NCBI GenBank assembly: GCA_937922945.1 | Contig: CAKZUP010000068.1 | Location: 1-64,000, forward strand | Direction: 5' to 3' | Source: an uncultured Granulosicoccaceae bacterium | Lineage (GTDB): Bacteria; Pseudomonadota; Gammaproteobacteria; Granulosicoccales; Granulosicoccaceae | DNA length: 64,000 nt | Part shown: positions 55,789-64,000 of the stretch, piece after piece | Layout of the letters: every line of letters begins with the position of its first letter | Numbering within the stretch: the first letter of the stretch is position 1 | Notes under the pieces: generated by a model | The model's input: only the letters and a program-made list of their open reading frames with translations | Database searches by the model: none | What the model was told of the DNA's origin: nothing | Program-made: the position numbers and the translations under genes

Positions 55789-55944
55789 ACCGGTTCCAAC
55801 AGTGTGTAGTGGTTAGCCAGTCAGGCTTACAAATCGTTTGAATCGGGCAGCAGCCGCTTTTTACCCAATAACAGCCCATGACAGACGGTGTGTTAATAGA
55901 ACCTGAAAAGAGCGTCGAGATGTTTCGCGCAATTAGGACGCTGG

Positions 55945-55980
55945 GATTTTGCAAATCGAACTGATTTTGCAAATCGAAAT
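55945..55980. repeat. 18-bp tandem duplication
   Basis: GATTTTGCAAATCGAACT (55945-55962) followed by the same block ending in AT (55963-55980). It lies between dgt and rpsI. Confidence 0.95.
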
Positions 55981-55993
55981 AGAGAAACGACAT

Positions 55994-56017
55994 CTGCCCG
56001 GCCAAGTGGCCAGGCAG
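55994..56017 (-). terminator. Terminator-like hairpin after rpsI
   Basis: CTGCCCGGCC, loop AAGT, GGCCAGGCAG with a single mismatch, 16 bp after the rpsI stop. The minus-strand tail is moderately T-rich (GTCGTTTCTC). Confidence 0.7.
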
Positions 56018-56032
56018 AGTGTTGGAATAGAT

Positions 56033-56425
56033 TTAACGCTTGGAGTATTGCGTTGCTTTACGTGCTTTTCTCAAACCCACTTTCTTACGTTCAACTTCAC
56101 GCGCATCACGCGTAAGGAAGCCAGCGCCGCGAAGCGTTGGTCTTAGCGCTTCGTCGTATGATAGCAGAGCGCGGGAGATGCCCAACCGGATAGCACCCGC
56201 CTGGCCACTGCCACCACCACCTTTAACGGTGATGTTGAAATCAAAGTTCGATACCATGTCTGAACGTTCAAGCGGCTGACGAATAATCATGTGAGCAGTC
56301 TTTCGACCGAAGTATTCGTCAAGAGGCTTGTTATTGACAACAATATTGCCGCTACCGTTCTTCATGAAAACGCGAGCAGTTGAAGATTTGCGACGGCCAG
56401 TGCCGTAGTAATGCGAAGCTGCCAT
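56033..56425 (-). CDS. rpsI: 30S ribosomal protein S9
   Basis: 130 residues. [15 protein letters not shown] at the N-terminus and the basic C-terminus [17 protein letters not shown] are typical. It follows rplM by 5 bp in the classic rplM-rpsI operon. Confidence 0.97.
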   Translation of the reverse strand: MAASHYYGTGRRKSSTARVFMKNGSGNIVVNNKPLDEYFGRKTAHMIIRQPLERSDMVSNFDFNITVKGGGGSGQAGAIRLGISRALLSYDEALRPTLRGAGFLTRDAREVERKKVGLRKARKATQYSKR

Positions 56426-56430
56426 ATTGG

Positions 56431-56865
56431 CTAGATCTCCAGAAGCGTGGGTTGCTGAGCTGTGTGCGCGTGATCTTTATTCGCAAACACACGAAGCTTT
56501 CGATACATTTCCCGACCTAACGCATTCTTCGGAAGCATGCCTTTAACGGCCAACTCGATAATGCGCTCAGGGTGGGTTTGTTGCAGCTTTTCAAAGTTTG
56601 TGGTTTTCAGGTTGCCAATGTACCCAGTATGGTGATGGTACATTTTGTTCTTGGCCTTATTACCCGTTACTTCAACCTTCGATGCATTGATGACAACGAT
56701 ATAGTCGCCGGTGTCAACATGCGGTGTATAAATGGGCTTGTGCTTGCCGCGCAAACGACGAGCGGCCTCGGTGGCAACATTGCCGAGCGTCTTGCCTTCT
56801 GCATCGATGACAAACCATTGTCTCTTAACTTCGGCAGGCTTTGCGCTTATGGTGGTCTTGTTCAC
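56431..56865 (-). CDS. rplM: 50S ribosomal protein L13
   Basis: 144 residues from GTG 56865 ([10 protein letters not shown]), chosen because GAGG lies about 8 bases upstream and the length fits. The frame also opens with ATG 56904, giving a Ser-rich extension that is not expected. Motifs [13 protein letters not shown] and [20 protein letters not shown]. Co-transcribed with rpsI. Confidence 0.95.
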   Translation of the reverse strand: MNKTTISAKPAEVKRQWFVIDAEGKTLGNVATEAARRLRGKHKPIYTPHVDTGDYIVVINASKVEVTGNKAKNKMYHHHTGYIGNLKTTNFEKLQQTHPERIIELAVKGMLPKNALGREMYRKLRVFANKDHAHTAQQPTLLEI

Positions 56866-57094
56866 TACTTTGCCTCGGGCATGGTTACTCGAACTTGAAC
56901 TCATTACTGAGCCTAGCCCGCCATTGTAGAGGACATTGATTCGGGACTCAAGTAGTTAGGGCGAGTTATTCCCAACAATCTTTGCGGCTATTAGCCCTGA
57001 TGAAGACGTGGTGTTGTGCTGCTGAAGACCAGTATGACAATGCATTGGCCAGACTACACGTGGCCGCCTGCATTATAAGTAAGAGAAAAAGAAC

Positions 57095-57118
57095 CAGCGT
57101 GGCTCGAAAGCCACGCTG
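57095..57118 (-). terminator. Perfect 10-bp hairpin
   Basis: CAGCGTGGCT, loop CGAA, AGCCACGCTG. On the minus strand it is followed by TTCTTTTTCTC, a terminator-like tail. It could end OsmC transcripts before rplM. Confidence 0.75.
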
Positions 57119-57151
57119 CAAACCACCTTAATAGGAGGGAGGAGAAAAACT

Positions 57152-57229
57152 ATGCTTTCGCCCCCTGAGTGTTGCAATGGACGGGCCAGTAAACGACGTC
57201 AAATAAAAAAAGAGTTTCGTCGCTGCTGA
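57152..57229 (+). CDS. Possible 25-residue small protein with strong ribosome binding site
   Basis: ATG 57152 to TGA 57227-57229. The sequence AGGAGGGAGGAG ends about 7 bases before ATG, a much better site than most genes here. The product is short, Cys- and Arg/Lys-rich (MLSPPECCNG... KRRQIKKEFRRC). No family recognised. It converges on the OsmC gene. The purine run alone can arise by chance. Confidence 0.35.
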   Translation: MLSPPECCNGRASKRRQIKKEFRRC

Positions 57230-57348
57230 CTCAGTAGCCCTGATGGTGTCGATTAGTTCACGCGGCCAGCAGGCCGGTGTTGAGTAAACCGACAGAAACC
57301 CGGTAATAAATCAACACAATTCGCAAAGTCCAAACGCGCTGGAGAACA

Positions 57349-57798
57349 CTAATTGTCCGTTTTTTGAACTGGCTCACCTTTCAAAGCCGGCAAAATTTCA
57401 AAGGTAACCGTTATTTTGGCGGTTTTTTCCAGCATTTTACTGGCGGAACAATATTTATCGGAAGACAAAGAAACCGCTCGGGCAACCTTTTTCTCATTTA
57501 AATCGTGCCCGTACACCTTGAAATGCGCATTTATATCGGTAAAAACCGCTGGAATCTCCTCTGCGCGCACCGCATTCAGCTCAATTTCGCAATCTGTCAC
57601 AAGCTGGCGAGACTTTTGCAACATCAACATCACATCGAATGCAGTGCAACCGCCGAGACCCATGAGCAACATTTCCATAGGTCGAACGCCAAGGTTACGC
57701 CCTCCATTTTCTGGAGAGCCATCCATGACGACGGAGTGCCCACTGCCGGATTCAGCGACAAAGGTCATATGATCCAACCATTTAACTCGAGATTGCAC
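57349..57798 (-). CDS. OsmC-family protein
   Basis: 149 residues from GTG 57798, preceded by AAGGGA 9 bases upstream; the frame is open to 57879. Cys in LGGCTAFDVM and KYCSASKM are the two catalytic cysteines of OsmC/Ohr proteins, which reduce organic hydroperoxides, though some members have other roles. It lies divergent from crp, 154 bp apart. Confidence 0.87.
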   Translation of the reverse strand: MQSRVKWLDHMTFVAESGSGHSVVMDGSPENGGRNLGVRPMEMLLMGLGGCTAFDVMLMLQKSRQLVTDCEIELNAVRAEEIPAVFTDINAHFKVYGHDLNEKKVARAVSLSSDKYCSASKMLEKTAKITVTFEILPALKGEPVQKTDN

Positions 57799-57952
57799 AG
57801 TAAAATTTCCCTTCGTTGGCAGCAATGCTTGCGAAATACTACTTATTTTACTGAAGTTCTCAAAAAAGCGGCCGATCAATGTTTGACGGTATACAAATTT
57901 GCTTGGTCTTTATTGACCCAGCACAAACATTGAGTACGGAGAGAGACTGGAT

Positions 57953-58591
57953 ATGCTAGCGCCTCGTATAGCTCCACCACCTGTTGAGTGGATGGATATT
58001 TTTCTACGGAGTAGTCATCGACGACAGTATCCGGCCAAAACCACGATTATTCATCATGGTGATGTGCCAGAGACACTGTATTACATCGTAGACGGCTCTG
58101 TCAGTGTAGTAATCGAAGACGACGATGGTCGAGAGATTGTCCTTGCGTATTTAAGCGCAGGTGACTTCTTTGGTGAAATGGGTTTGTTCGAAGAGGACAG
58201 TCAGCGTAGCGCATGGGTTGTAGCCCGCGTTAAGTGCGAGCTAGCCGAGATGAACTACGACCAATTTCGTCGCCTCGCCACTGAACAGCCTGAATTGCTT
58301 TATACACTAACCACACAAATGGCTGCTCGTCTGCGCAAGACCAGCGTCAAGGTTCGTGATCTGGCATTCCTGGATGTCACTGGACGCGTAGCTTCAACGC
58401 TAATTGATTTGGCGAAGATGCCAGACGCCATCACCCACCCGGACGGTATGCAGATTCGTATTACCCGTCAGGAAATTGCCAGAATCGTGGGTTGTTCGCG
58501 TGAGATGGTTGGAAGAGTCCTGAAAGAATTGGAAGATCGCGGCCTCATCCACGCACGCGGCAAAACAATGGTTATCTACGGCACGCGCTAG
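57953..58591 (+). CDS. crp: Crp/Vfr-type cAMP-binding transcription regulator
   Basis: 212 residues. The cyclic-nucleotide domain has [19 protein letters not shown], the phosphate-binding cassette with RSA, and the C-terminal helix-turn-helix is [24 protein letters not shown], the Crp recognition helix. The closest known type is Crp/Vfr. The gene order OsmC, crp, trpC, trpD matches pseudomonad-type genomes. Probable autonomous promoter in the 154-bp gap. Confidence 0.93.
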   Translation: MLAPRIAPPPVEWMDIFLRSSHRRQYPAKTTIIHHGDVPETLYYIVDGSVSVVIEDDDGREIVLAYLSAGDFFGEMGLFEEDSQRSAWVVARVKCELAEMNYDQFRRLATEQPELLYTLTTQMAARLRKTSVKVRDLAFLDVTGRVASTLIDLAKMPDAITHPDGMQIRITRQEIARIVGCSREMVGRVLKELEDRGLIHARGKTMVIYGTR

Positions 58592-58604
58592 CGTCGTATT
58601 TACT

Positions 58605-58628
58605 AACCCGAGGTATCAACCTCGGGTT
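58605..58628. terminator. Shared crp/trpC terminator
   Basis: AACCCGAGGT, loop ATCA, ACCTCGGGTT, a perfect 10-bp stem between the convergent crp and trpC genes. The tail toward the right is T-rich (CATTTATTTG). Confidence 0.85.
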
Positions 58629-58631
58629 CAT

Positions 58632-59438
58632 TTATTTGAACAGAGCTGCCAACGCTGCGCCCGGATCCGGAGCGCGCATAAACGCTTCGCCTACCAGAAA
58701 CGAATTCACGTTATTTTCTCGCATTAGCTCAACATGCGACTTCTCTAAAATGCCACTTTCGGTGACGACTTGAGTTTGTTCCGGGATGGATGCCAATAAT
58801 TCGATGGTGGTGTTAAGTGACACATCGAAGTTACGCAGGTCGCGATTGTTAATACCAAGCAGCATGGGGGATAAACCCAGCGCCCTATCCAGCTCTTTTT
58901 TATCGTGCACTTCAACCAGCACATCCATACCCAACTCAACCGATTGATCGTAAAGATCGCGTATTTGTACATCATCGAGCGCTGCAACAATCAGCAATAT
59001 GCAATCGGCGTCGATGGTTCTGGCTTCACTCACCTGATACGAATCGATGATGAAATCTTTACGTATCACCGGTAAATCACACGCAGCGCGAGCCGCTTGC
59101 AGGTAGGCTTCACTGCCTTGAAAAAAATCGGCATCGGTCAGTACCGACAAACAGGTTGCCCCGCCTGCCTGATAACTCCTGGCAATATCATCTGGTTGGA
59201 AATCTTCACGAATAACACCCTTGCTCGGGCTGGCTTTCTTTATTTCAGCAATAACAGCTGACTCACCGTGCTCCAACGCACGTTGCATTGCTGCGCAAAA
59301 GCCGCGAGGCTTGCTTGCATTTGCAGCCTGTGAGAGTAACTCCTGCTCACTCACCATTGTGCGTCGAGCTTGGATTTCCTCGGTTTTTCGGTGAAGAATT
59401 TTTTTTAATACATCTGGAACATCTTGCGCGTTACTCAT
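58632..59438 (-). CDS. trpC: Indole-3-glycerol phosphate synthase
   Basis: 268 residues, monofunctional. [44 protein letters not shown] and VTESGI follow the catalytic order of TrpC. It closes the indole ring from CdRP in tryptophan synthesis. It overlaps trpD by 4 bp (ATGA). Confidence 0.95.
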   Translation of the reverse strand: MSNAQDVPDVLKKILHRKTEEIQARRTMVSEQELLSQAANASKPRGFCAAMQRALEHGESAVIAEIKKASPSKGVIREDFQPDDIARSYQAGGATCLSVLTDADFFQGSEAYLQAARAACDLPVIRKDFIIDSYQVSEARTIDADCILLIVAALDDVQIRDLYDQSVELGMDVLVEVHDKKELDRALGLSPMLLGINNRDLRNFDVSLNTTIELLASIPEQTQVVTESGILEKSHVELMRENNVNSFLVGEAFMRAPDPGAALAALFK

Positions 59439-60454
59439 GCTTTTAACCCTTGAGTAAATGCCGCTAACTCAGAAAGTTTGCTGGCTGCTGCACCACTTGC
59501 CAACACTTGCTGCGCCGCAACAACACCCTCTTCTATTGAACCGGCAACACCACCAACATAAAGTGCAGCCCCGGCATTCAACGCAACGATATCGTTCGCG
59601 GCACCAGGTTCGTTGGCCAACACGGATTGAATCATGGCTAAGCTTTGCTCCGGACCGTCGACACGAATAGCATCGATAGGTTGTGGCTCAATGCCGAACA
59701 TGTCAGGGCTGATTTCATACTCGCGCACTGCGCCGTTTTGCAGTTCAGCAACTTGAGTCGGTCCACTTAAACTGATTTCATCCATACCACCGTCGCCATG
59801 CACGACCAGCACATGCTCGCTGCCAAGCTTATTTAATACGTCAGCAATCGGCTTTACCCATTGTGCATCAAACACACCCAGCAACTGCCGTTTTGTTCCA
59901 GCCGGATTCGTTAACGGCCCCAATATATTAAACAGTGTGCGCACGCCCATTTCTTTTCGAGGCCCAATGGCATGCTTCATCGCACTGTGATGTCGTGGCG
60001 CAAACATAAAACCAACACCCACCTCTGTAACACAGCGAGCAACGTCGGCCGAATCGAGTTCGATATTCACACCGGCGGCTTCGAGTAAATCTGCAGCACC
60101 TGATTTACTGGATACAGATCGATTACCGTGCTTTGCGACTTTGACGCCTGCAGCGGCAGCCACCAGTGCACAGCATGTTGAAATGTTGAAGGTGCTGGTG
60201 GAATCGCCACCCGTGCCAACAATATCGATGGCTGAGGCATCAACGACGACCGCAGACGCAAGCTCTCGCATCACTTTCGCCGCCCCTGCAACCTCATCCA
60301 CACTTTCACCTTTCATCCGCAGCGCTGCGAGCAAAGCGCCAATTTGAGCAGGCGTTGCATCCCCTGTCATGACCTGTTGCATGACATCGCCCATATCGGC
60401 CATGGATAGGTCGCGCTTTTCAAATAGTTGCGCCAGTGCTTCCTGAATTTTCAT
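59435..60454 (-). CDS. trpD: Anthranilate phosphoribosyltransferase
   Basis: 339 residues from ATG 60454 (MKIQEALAQ); the frame opens at 60571. [17 protein letters not shown] is the PRPP-binding loop, followed by [19 protein letters not shown] and [12 protein letters not shown]. It attaches PRPP to anthranilate. trpG and trpE are not next to it in this window. Confidence 0.95.
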   Translation of the reverse strand: MKIQEALAQLFEKRDLSMADMGDVMQQVMTGDATPAQIGALLAALRMKGESVDEVAGAAKVMRELASAVVVDASAIDIVGTGGDSTSTFNISTCCALVAAAAGVKVAKHGNRSVSSKSGAADLLEAAGVNIELDSADVARCVTEVGVGFMFAPRHHSAMKHAIGPRKEMGVRTLFNILGPLTNPAGTKRQLLGVFDAQWVKPIADVLNKLGSEHVLVVHGDGGMDEISLSGPTQVAELQNGAVREYEISPDMFGIEPQPIDAIRVDGPEQSLAMIQSVLANEPGAANDIVALNAGAALYVGGVAGSIEEGVVAAQQVLASGAAASKLSELAAFTQGLKA

Positions 60455-60818
60455 CGACTGAGTCCTGCTCTTCGTAGATCGTTTTTTATCATGCTTTCCG
60501 ACTTCACACGGGTGAGTCGCCAGATTATAAGGGAATGAATCATCTCTATGACTGAGGCCTAAGCGACACATGCGACCAGCTCTGTATCGCCATTTAAGAT
60601 TGACTCGTGAAACAGCGGGGTTCGGTTAAGCCAAGGCGCTGAGACGCGCCCAGAGCACACTACTATCCCAATATGCTTCTGCCTCGTCAAGCCTAAAACG
60701 GCCACAAAGTCGATTCAAAGCAAATTTTGCGGATTTGGTAAAGTCGGGGTTCCCAACCGGTATCATTGATGCATGAGCGCATAGCCAGTGGTATGCCGAT
60801 AACTTCTAAGGTTCTAAC
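60455..60818. other. Intergenic stretch between trpD and fumarase
   Basis: About 364 bp holding the two divergent promoters. No gene, hairpin of note or repeat was found. Confidence 0.4.
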
Positions 60819-62351
60819 ATGACCATTATCAAACAAGACGATCTGATTGACAGCGTTACCGACGCACTGCAATTCATCTCCTACTATCACCCCAAAGACT
60901 ACATTGATGCGGTGCACGCCGCTTGGGAGCGCGAAGAGTCTCAGGCCGCAAAAGATGCCATGTCACAGATTCTGATTAACTCGCGTATGTGTGCCGAAGG
61001 CAAACGCCCGATTTGTCAGGACACAGGCATTGTCACGGTATTTATGCGTGTGGGTATGCAAGTGCAATGGGAGGGTGATATGGATTTGCACAGCATGGTT
61101 AATGAAGGCGTACGCCGCGCCTATCACCTGCCCGACAACAAACTCCGCGCATCTATTCTTAACGACCCGGCAGGCGAGCGCAAAAACTCGGGCGACAACA
61201 CGCCTGCGGTCATACACATCGACATTGTTGAAGGCAACGAAGTGCATGTGGATATCGCGGCCAAAGGCGGTGGCTCAGAAAACAAATCAAAACTGGCTAT
61301 GCTCAACCCCAGCGACAGTATTGCCGACTGGGTGGTTAAAACAGTACCCACCATGGGTGCGGGATGGTGTCCTCCCGGCATGCTGGGTATCGGTATTGGC
61401 GGCACCGCTGAAAAAGCGTGTGTGTTAGCCAAAGAGTCGTTAATGGACGCCGTTGACATTCAAGAACTCAAAGATCGCGGCCCGGCGAGCAAAATTGAAG
61501 AACTGCGACTGGAGATTTTTGAACGAGTCAATGCACTGGGCATTGGCGCACAGGGACTGGGCGGCTTAACCACGGTTGTGGATGTAAAAATTAAAGACTA
61601 CCCCACGCACGCAGCTTCGTTACCCGTGGCGATGATTCCAAACTGTGCAGCCACACGCCACACGCACTTCGTGCTTGATGGCAGCGGCGCTTATGAACAA
61701 ACACCACCAAAACTGGAAGACTGGCCGGATATAACCTGGGATGCCGGCGCTGGTGCGAAACGCGTTAATCTGGATACCATAACACCCGAAGAAGTGGCCA
61801 CATGGAAAACCGGCGAAACACTGTTATTGAACGGGCGTATGTTAACCGGGCGCGATGCCGCGCATAAACGCATCCAATCTTTGCTCGCCAGTGGCGAAGG
61901 TTTACCCGACGGCGTGGATTTCAAAAACAAATTTATTTATTACGTCGGGCCTGTCGATGCCGTTCGTGACGAAGCCGTAGGCCCTGCGGGTCCGACCACA
62001 TCAACACGGATGGATAAATTTACCGAAATGATGCTGGCCGAAACTGGCTTGCTCGGCATGATCGGCAAAGCAGAGCGAGGCCCAACCGGAATTGATGCCA
62101 TCAAGAAGCATTCAGCAGTCTATCTGATGGCGGTTGGTGGAGCAGCATACCTTGTGTCAAAAGCAATTAAAAAATCACGCATTATTGCGTTTGAAGAACT
62201 CGGCATGGAAGCTATCCATGAATTTATCGTTGAAGACATGCCCGTTACGGTGGCCGTTGATTCTGCCGGTGAATCTGTGCATCAAACCGGGCCGGCAATC
62301 TGGCGTGGCAAGATTGAAAGCGGTGAAGTCAAACCTGTTTACTTTGTATAG
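60819..62351 (+). CDS. Class I (iron-sulfur) fumarate hydratase
   Basis: 510 residues. Cluster cysteines are in ICQDTGI, GWCPPGM and NCAATRHTH, and GIGGTAEKACVLAKE and KAERGPTGIDAI are FumA/B-type motifs. It hydrates fumarate to malate in the TCA cycle; its [4Fe-4S] cluster is oxygen sensitive. Start ATG 60819. Confidence 0.93.
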   Translation: MTIIKQDDLIDSVTDALQFISYYHPKDYIDAVHAAWEREESQAAKDAMSQILINSRMCAEGKRPICQDTGIVTVFMRVGMQVQWEGDMDLHSMVNEGVRRAYHLPDNKLRASILNDPAGERKNSGDNTPAVIHIDIVEGNEVHVDIAAKGGGSENKSKLAMLNPSDSIADWVVKTVPTMGAGWCPPGMLGIGIGGTAEKACVLAKESLMDAVDIQELKDRGPASKIEELRLEIFERVNALGIGAQGLGGLTTVVDVKIKDYPTHAASLPVAMIPNCAATRHTHFVLDGSGAYEQTPPKLEDWPDITWDAGAGAKRVNLDTITPEEVATWKTGETLLLNGRMLTGRDAAHKRIQSLLASGEGLPDGVDFKNKFIYYVGPVDAVRDEAVGPAGPTTSTRMDKFTEMMLAETGLLGMIGKAERGPTGIDAIKKHSAVYLMAVGGAAYLVSKAIKKSRIIAFEELGMEAIHEFIVEDMPVTVAVDSAGESVHQTGPAIWRGKIESGEVKPVYFV

Positions 62352-62450
62352 CAAGCTTCGATTTTCGTTTTCGCGGATTTGACCTAAACTTGTGTGGGGG
62401 CGTCTGGAATTAGCGCCCGCACAAGAACACAACACACAGGACTCTCCGGC

Positions 62451-62810
62451 ATGCAGACTTTCATGCAATTCGCTCAACGAATAGTACTCAGCGCAATGGT
62501 GCTTGGCGTCGTGGCATTAAGCGGCTGCGCCAGTACCGGCTCCAGTGGTAGTTACGGAGCTGATCAACGCGCGGCGGGCAGCAAAATTCAAGTGTGCAAG
62601 CGAGGCGATGAATTGATTCAATCCTCCAGACAATGTTTACAAGATGATGCCGCCTGCTACGAATTGTCGAACGGGCAATGGTGTACTGGTGAACGCGGCA
62701 ACACCTGCCCCGCTGGCTCTGCTGAAATACCCGTTGGGGCTGCATGCCCGCGCGGTACGCGTTGTATTGCGTTTGGTGAGAGTTTGAACTGCGCCATTCA
62801 GATTCGTTGA
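62451..62810 (+). CDS. Small Cys-rich lipoprotein
   Basis: 119 residues from ATG 62451. Signal peptide with lipobox LSGC (Cys about 26). The mature part has eight further Cys in a pattern suggesting disulfides. No family recognised. It lies 99 bp after the fumarase gene. Function unknown. Confidence 0.78.
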   Translation: MQTFMQFAQRIVLSAMVLGVVALSGCASTGSSGSYGADQRAAGSKIQVCKRGDELIQSSRQCLQDDAACYELSNGQWCTGERGNTCPAGSAEIPVGAACPRGTRCIAFGESLNCAIQIR

Positions 62811-62847
62811 AGCGAACCGTTCAATAAAAACGGTTCAATACACAAAG

Positions 62848-63489
62848 CTATTGAAGTTGGGATTCTGTTGGCTCAAAATCTTTGATTGCGAGCAGCCCCG
62901 CGGCAGCGACCATCAACACGCCACACACTTTATTCACGAGCGCAAACCGTAATCGCTTTATGCGCTTCAACGCGTAAATTCCCGTGAAACCCCACGCCAG
63001 TAAAATCAGTCCGTCGACAAGAAGATAGGTGGAACCCAGCACGAGTAACTGGGGCAGTATCGCGACGCTCGTATCGATAAATTGAGGAAACAGCGCAGCG
63101 AAAAACGCTACCGCAAATGGGTTAGCTAACGACGTAAAAAAACCTTGTTTATAGAGTCTGAAGCGTTCTCCGGAGCGGCTATGCTGAACATCGTTATCAT
63201 TATCGCCGGCACTGAACAGCTTTATACCAATCCAAGCCAGGTACACCACTCCACACCACTTAATGACGGTAAACGCGGTTGCAGAACTTGCAATTATCGC
63301 AGCTAAGCCAAATGCTGCAGCAGTCATTTGTATACAGTTGGCACTCAGATCACCGGCTATTGTCCATTTACTGCGCTTCAAGCCATGGCGAATGCTGTTG
63401 GAGATAATCAAAAGCTGGCTGGTGTCTGGCGGTGTTGCGAAAAAAACCGCGACCGCTAGCAGATAAATCAGATAAGTATCAACGCTCAT
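62848..63489 (-). CDS. LysE/RhtB-family amino acid exporter
   Basis: 213 residues with about five to six helices. TPPDTSQLLIISNSIRHGLKRS near the start is the LysE/RhtB signature, and the WCGVVYLAWIGIKLF helix follows. It exports amino acids or similar compounds. Substrate not deducible. Confidence 0.88.
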   Translation of the reverse strand: MSVDTYLIYLLAVAVFFATPPDTSQLLIISNSIRHGLKRSKWTIAGDLSANCIQMTAAAFGLAAIIASSATAFTVIKWCGVVYLAWIGIKLFSAGDNDNDVQHSRSGERFRLYKQGFFTSLANPFAVAFFAALFPQFIDTSVAILPQLLVLGSTYLLVDGLILLAWGFTGIYALKRIKRLRFALVNKVCGVLMVAAAGLLAIKDFEPTESQLQ

Positions 63490-63641
63490 GAAGTATCAAC
63501 GCTCCTTAAGTGGCAAAGCTCATAGTGTTAACGGCTTGCGCATTTTTTGCGTTAATTCGCAAAGCGCTTTATTTGTATAACGCTCTATATAACGTCTTAT
63601 ACCATGCGGAGCTGTCTGCAAAGGTGAGTCGAGCCCGTTCA

Positions 63642-64000
63642 TCATTGTCCGGCCATCGATTCTCGAAACTCACGTATCACTGAATCGTAGCGGTTTGGAT
63701 CGGTCTCGCTTGCAGCACCGAAAATTGCGGAACCGGCAACGAACGTATCTGCCCCGGCTGCGGCTATCTCCCCTACGTTGTTAACCTTCACACCACCATC
63801 GACTTCTAACCTTATTGCACGACCAGATGCATCGATGCGCTTTCGCGCGTCACGCAGTTTGTCGAGCGTGTGGGGAATAAACGATTGCCCGCCAAAACCC
63901 GGATTGACCGACATTAATAGCACCATATCAATTTTATCCATCACATGGTCGAGCAGGTTCAATGGCGTTGCCGGATTAAAGACCAGACCGCATTGTAAGC
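63642..64000 (-). CDS. rpe: Ribulose-phosphate 3-epimerase, 5' end outside window
   Basis: The C-terminal half of Rpe. [38 protein letters not shown] and VAGSAIF are the family motifs. The frame remains open to the window edge at 64000, so the start lies outside. Interconverts ribulose 5-phosphate and xylulose 5-phosphate. Confidence 0.93.
   Translation of the reverse strand, partial: LQCGLVFNPATPLNLLDHVMDKIDMVLLMSVNPGFGGQSFIPHTLDKLRDARKRIDASGRAIRLEVDGGVKVNNVGEIAAAGADTFVAGSAIFGAASETDPNRYDSVIREFRESMAGQ

Larger units (their letters stand above)
56866..57348. other. Intergenic stretch between rplM and OsmC
   Basis: About 480 bp. It holds the rplM promoter region, a strong hairpin at 57095-57118 that fits a terminator for the OsmC gene on the minus strand, and a possible 25-codon ORF at 57152-57229. 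Nothing else was found. Confidence 0.5.

Overview
The window looks like a chromosomal stretch of a marine-type gammaproteobacterium with moderate GC. The evidence is the gene repertoire: EF-G2, TmcA, Crp next to trpDC, rplM-rpsI, dgt, fumarase class I, HemJ, and an RpoE-ChrR photooxidative-stress module with its lipid genes. I cannot name the species. No rRNA, tRNA, CRISPR array, prophage or insertion sequence was recognised. Genes are dense on both strands. The window cuts a tandem UvrA gene at its left end and rpe at its right end.

Layout. 1-9.3 kb: UvrA (C-terminal part), amidase, Rieske oxygenase, a possible degenerate GGDEF protein, a divergent pair of phosphoribosyltransferases, a DUF368 lipid-carrier transporter. 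9.3-17.8 kb: secreted beta-helix protein, Bcr/CflA and MATE exporters, a family-6-like DNA glycosylase, CobT and CobS. 17.9-23.5 kb: an unusual nucleic-acid repair-like locus. It has an archaeo-eukaryotic-type primase fused to a HAD phosphatase, two unrecognised proteins, HemJ on the other strand, then an ATP-dependent DNA ligase directly coupled to an EEP nuclease. 23.7-32.5 kb: EF-G2, a membrane-anchored retropepsin, two ATP-grasp ligases with an MFS exporter, AMP nucleosidase, an M14 carboxypeptidase. 32.6-36.5 kb: fasciclin lipoprotein with a tetrapeptide repeat, a roughly 1-kb gene-poor stretch, TmcA. 36.7-45.9 kb: lipid and stress block with a desaturase, a PhnD-like protein, DUF6134, an SDR, DUF3833, cyclopropane synthase, DUF1365, an FAD oxidase, and rpoE-chrR. 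45.9-49.4 kb: dTDP-rhamnose genes rfbB, rfbD and rfbC (no rfbA) and an EVE protein. 49.5-64 kb: Gly-rich small protein, Fe-S protein, dimethylglycine-dehydrogenase-like enzyme, Nudix, dgt, rpsI/rplM, OsmC, crp, trpDC, fumarase, a lipoprotein, LysE, rpe.

Two signals stand out. (1) The 17.9-23.5 kb locus combines polymerase/primase, phosphatase, ligase and nuclease activities that elsewhere form break-repair or nucleic-acid repair machines, without any visible Ku. It shares a divergent promoter region, with a perfect 15-bp palindrome, with cobST. (2) Three promoter-like motifs of the form TGATC(C/T)-N16-CGTA lie upstream of rpoE, of the DUF6134-SDR pair and of DUF3833. This directly suggests a local RpoE (ECF11-type) regulon. 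A third, genome-style feature is the recurrence of short tandem duplications (units of 11-18 bp) in many intergenic gaps.
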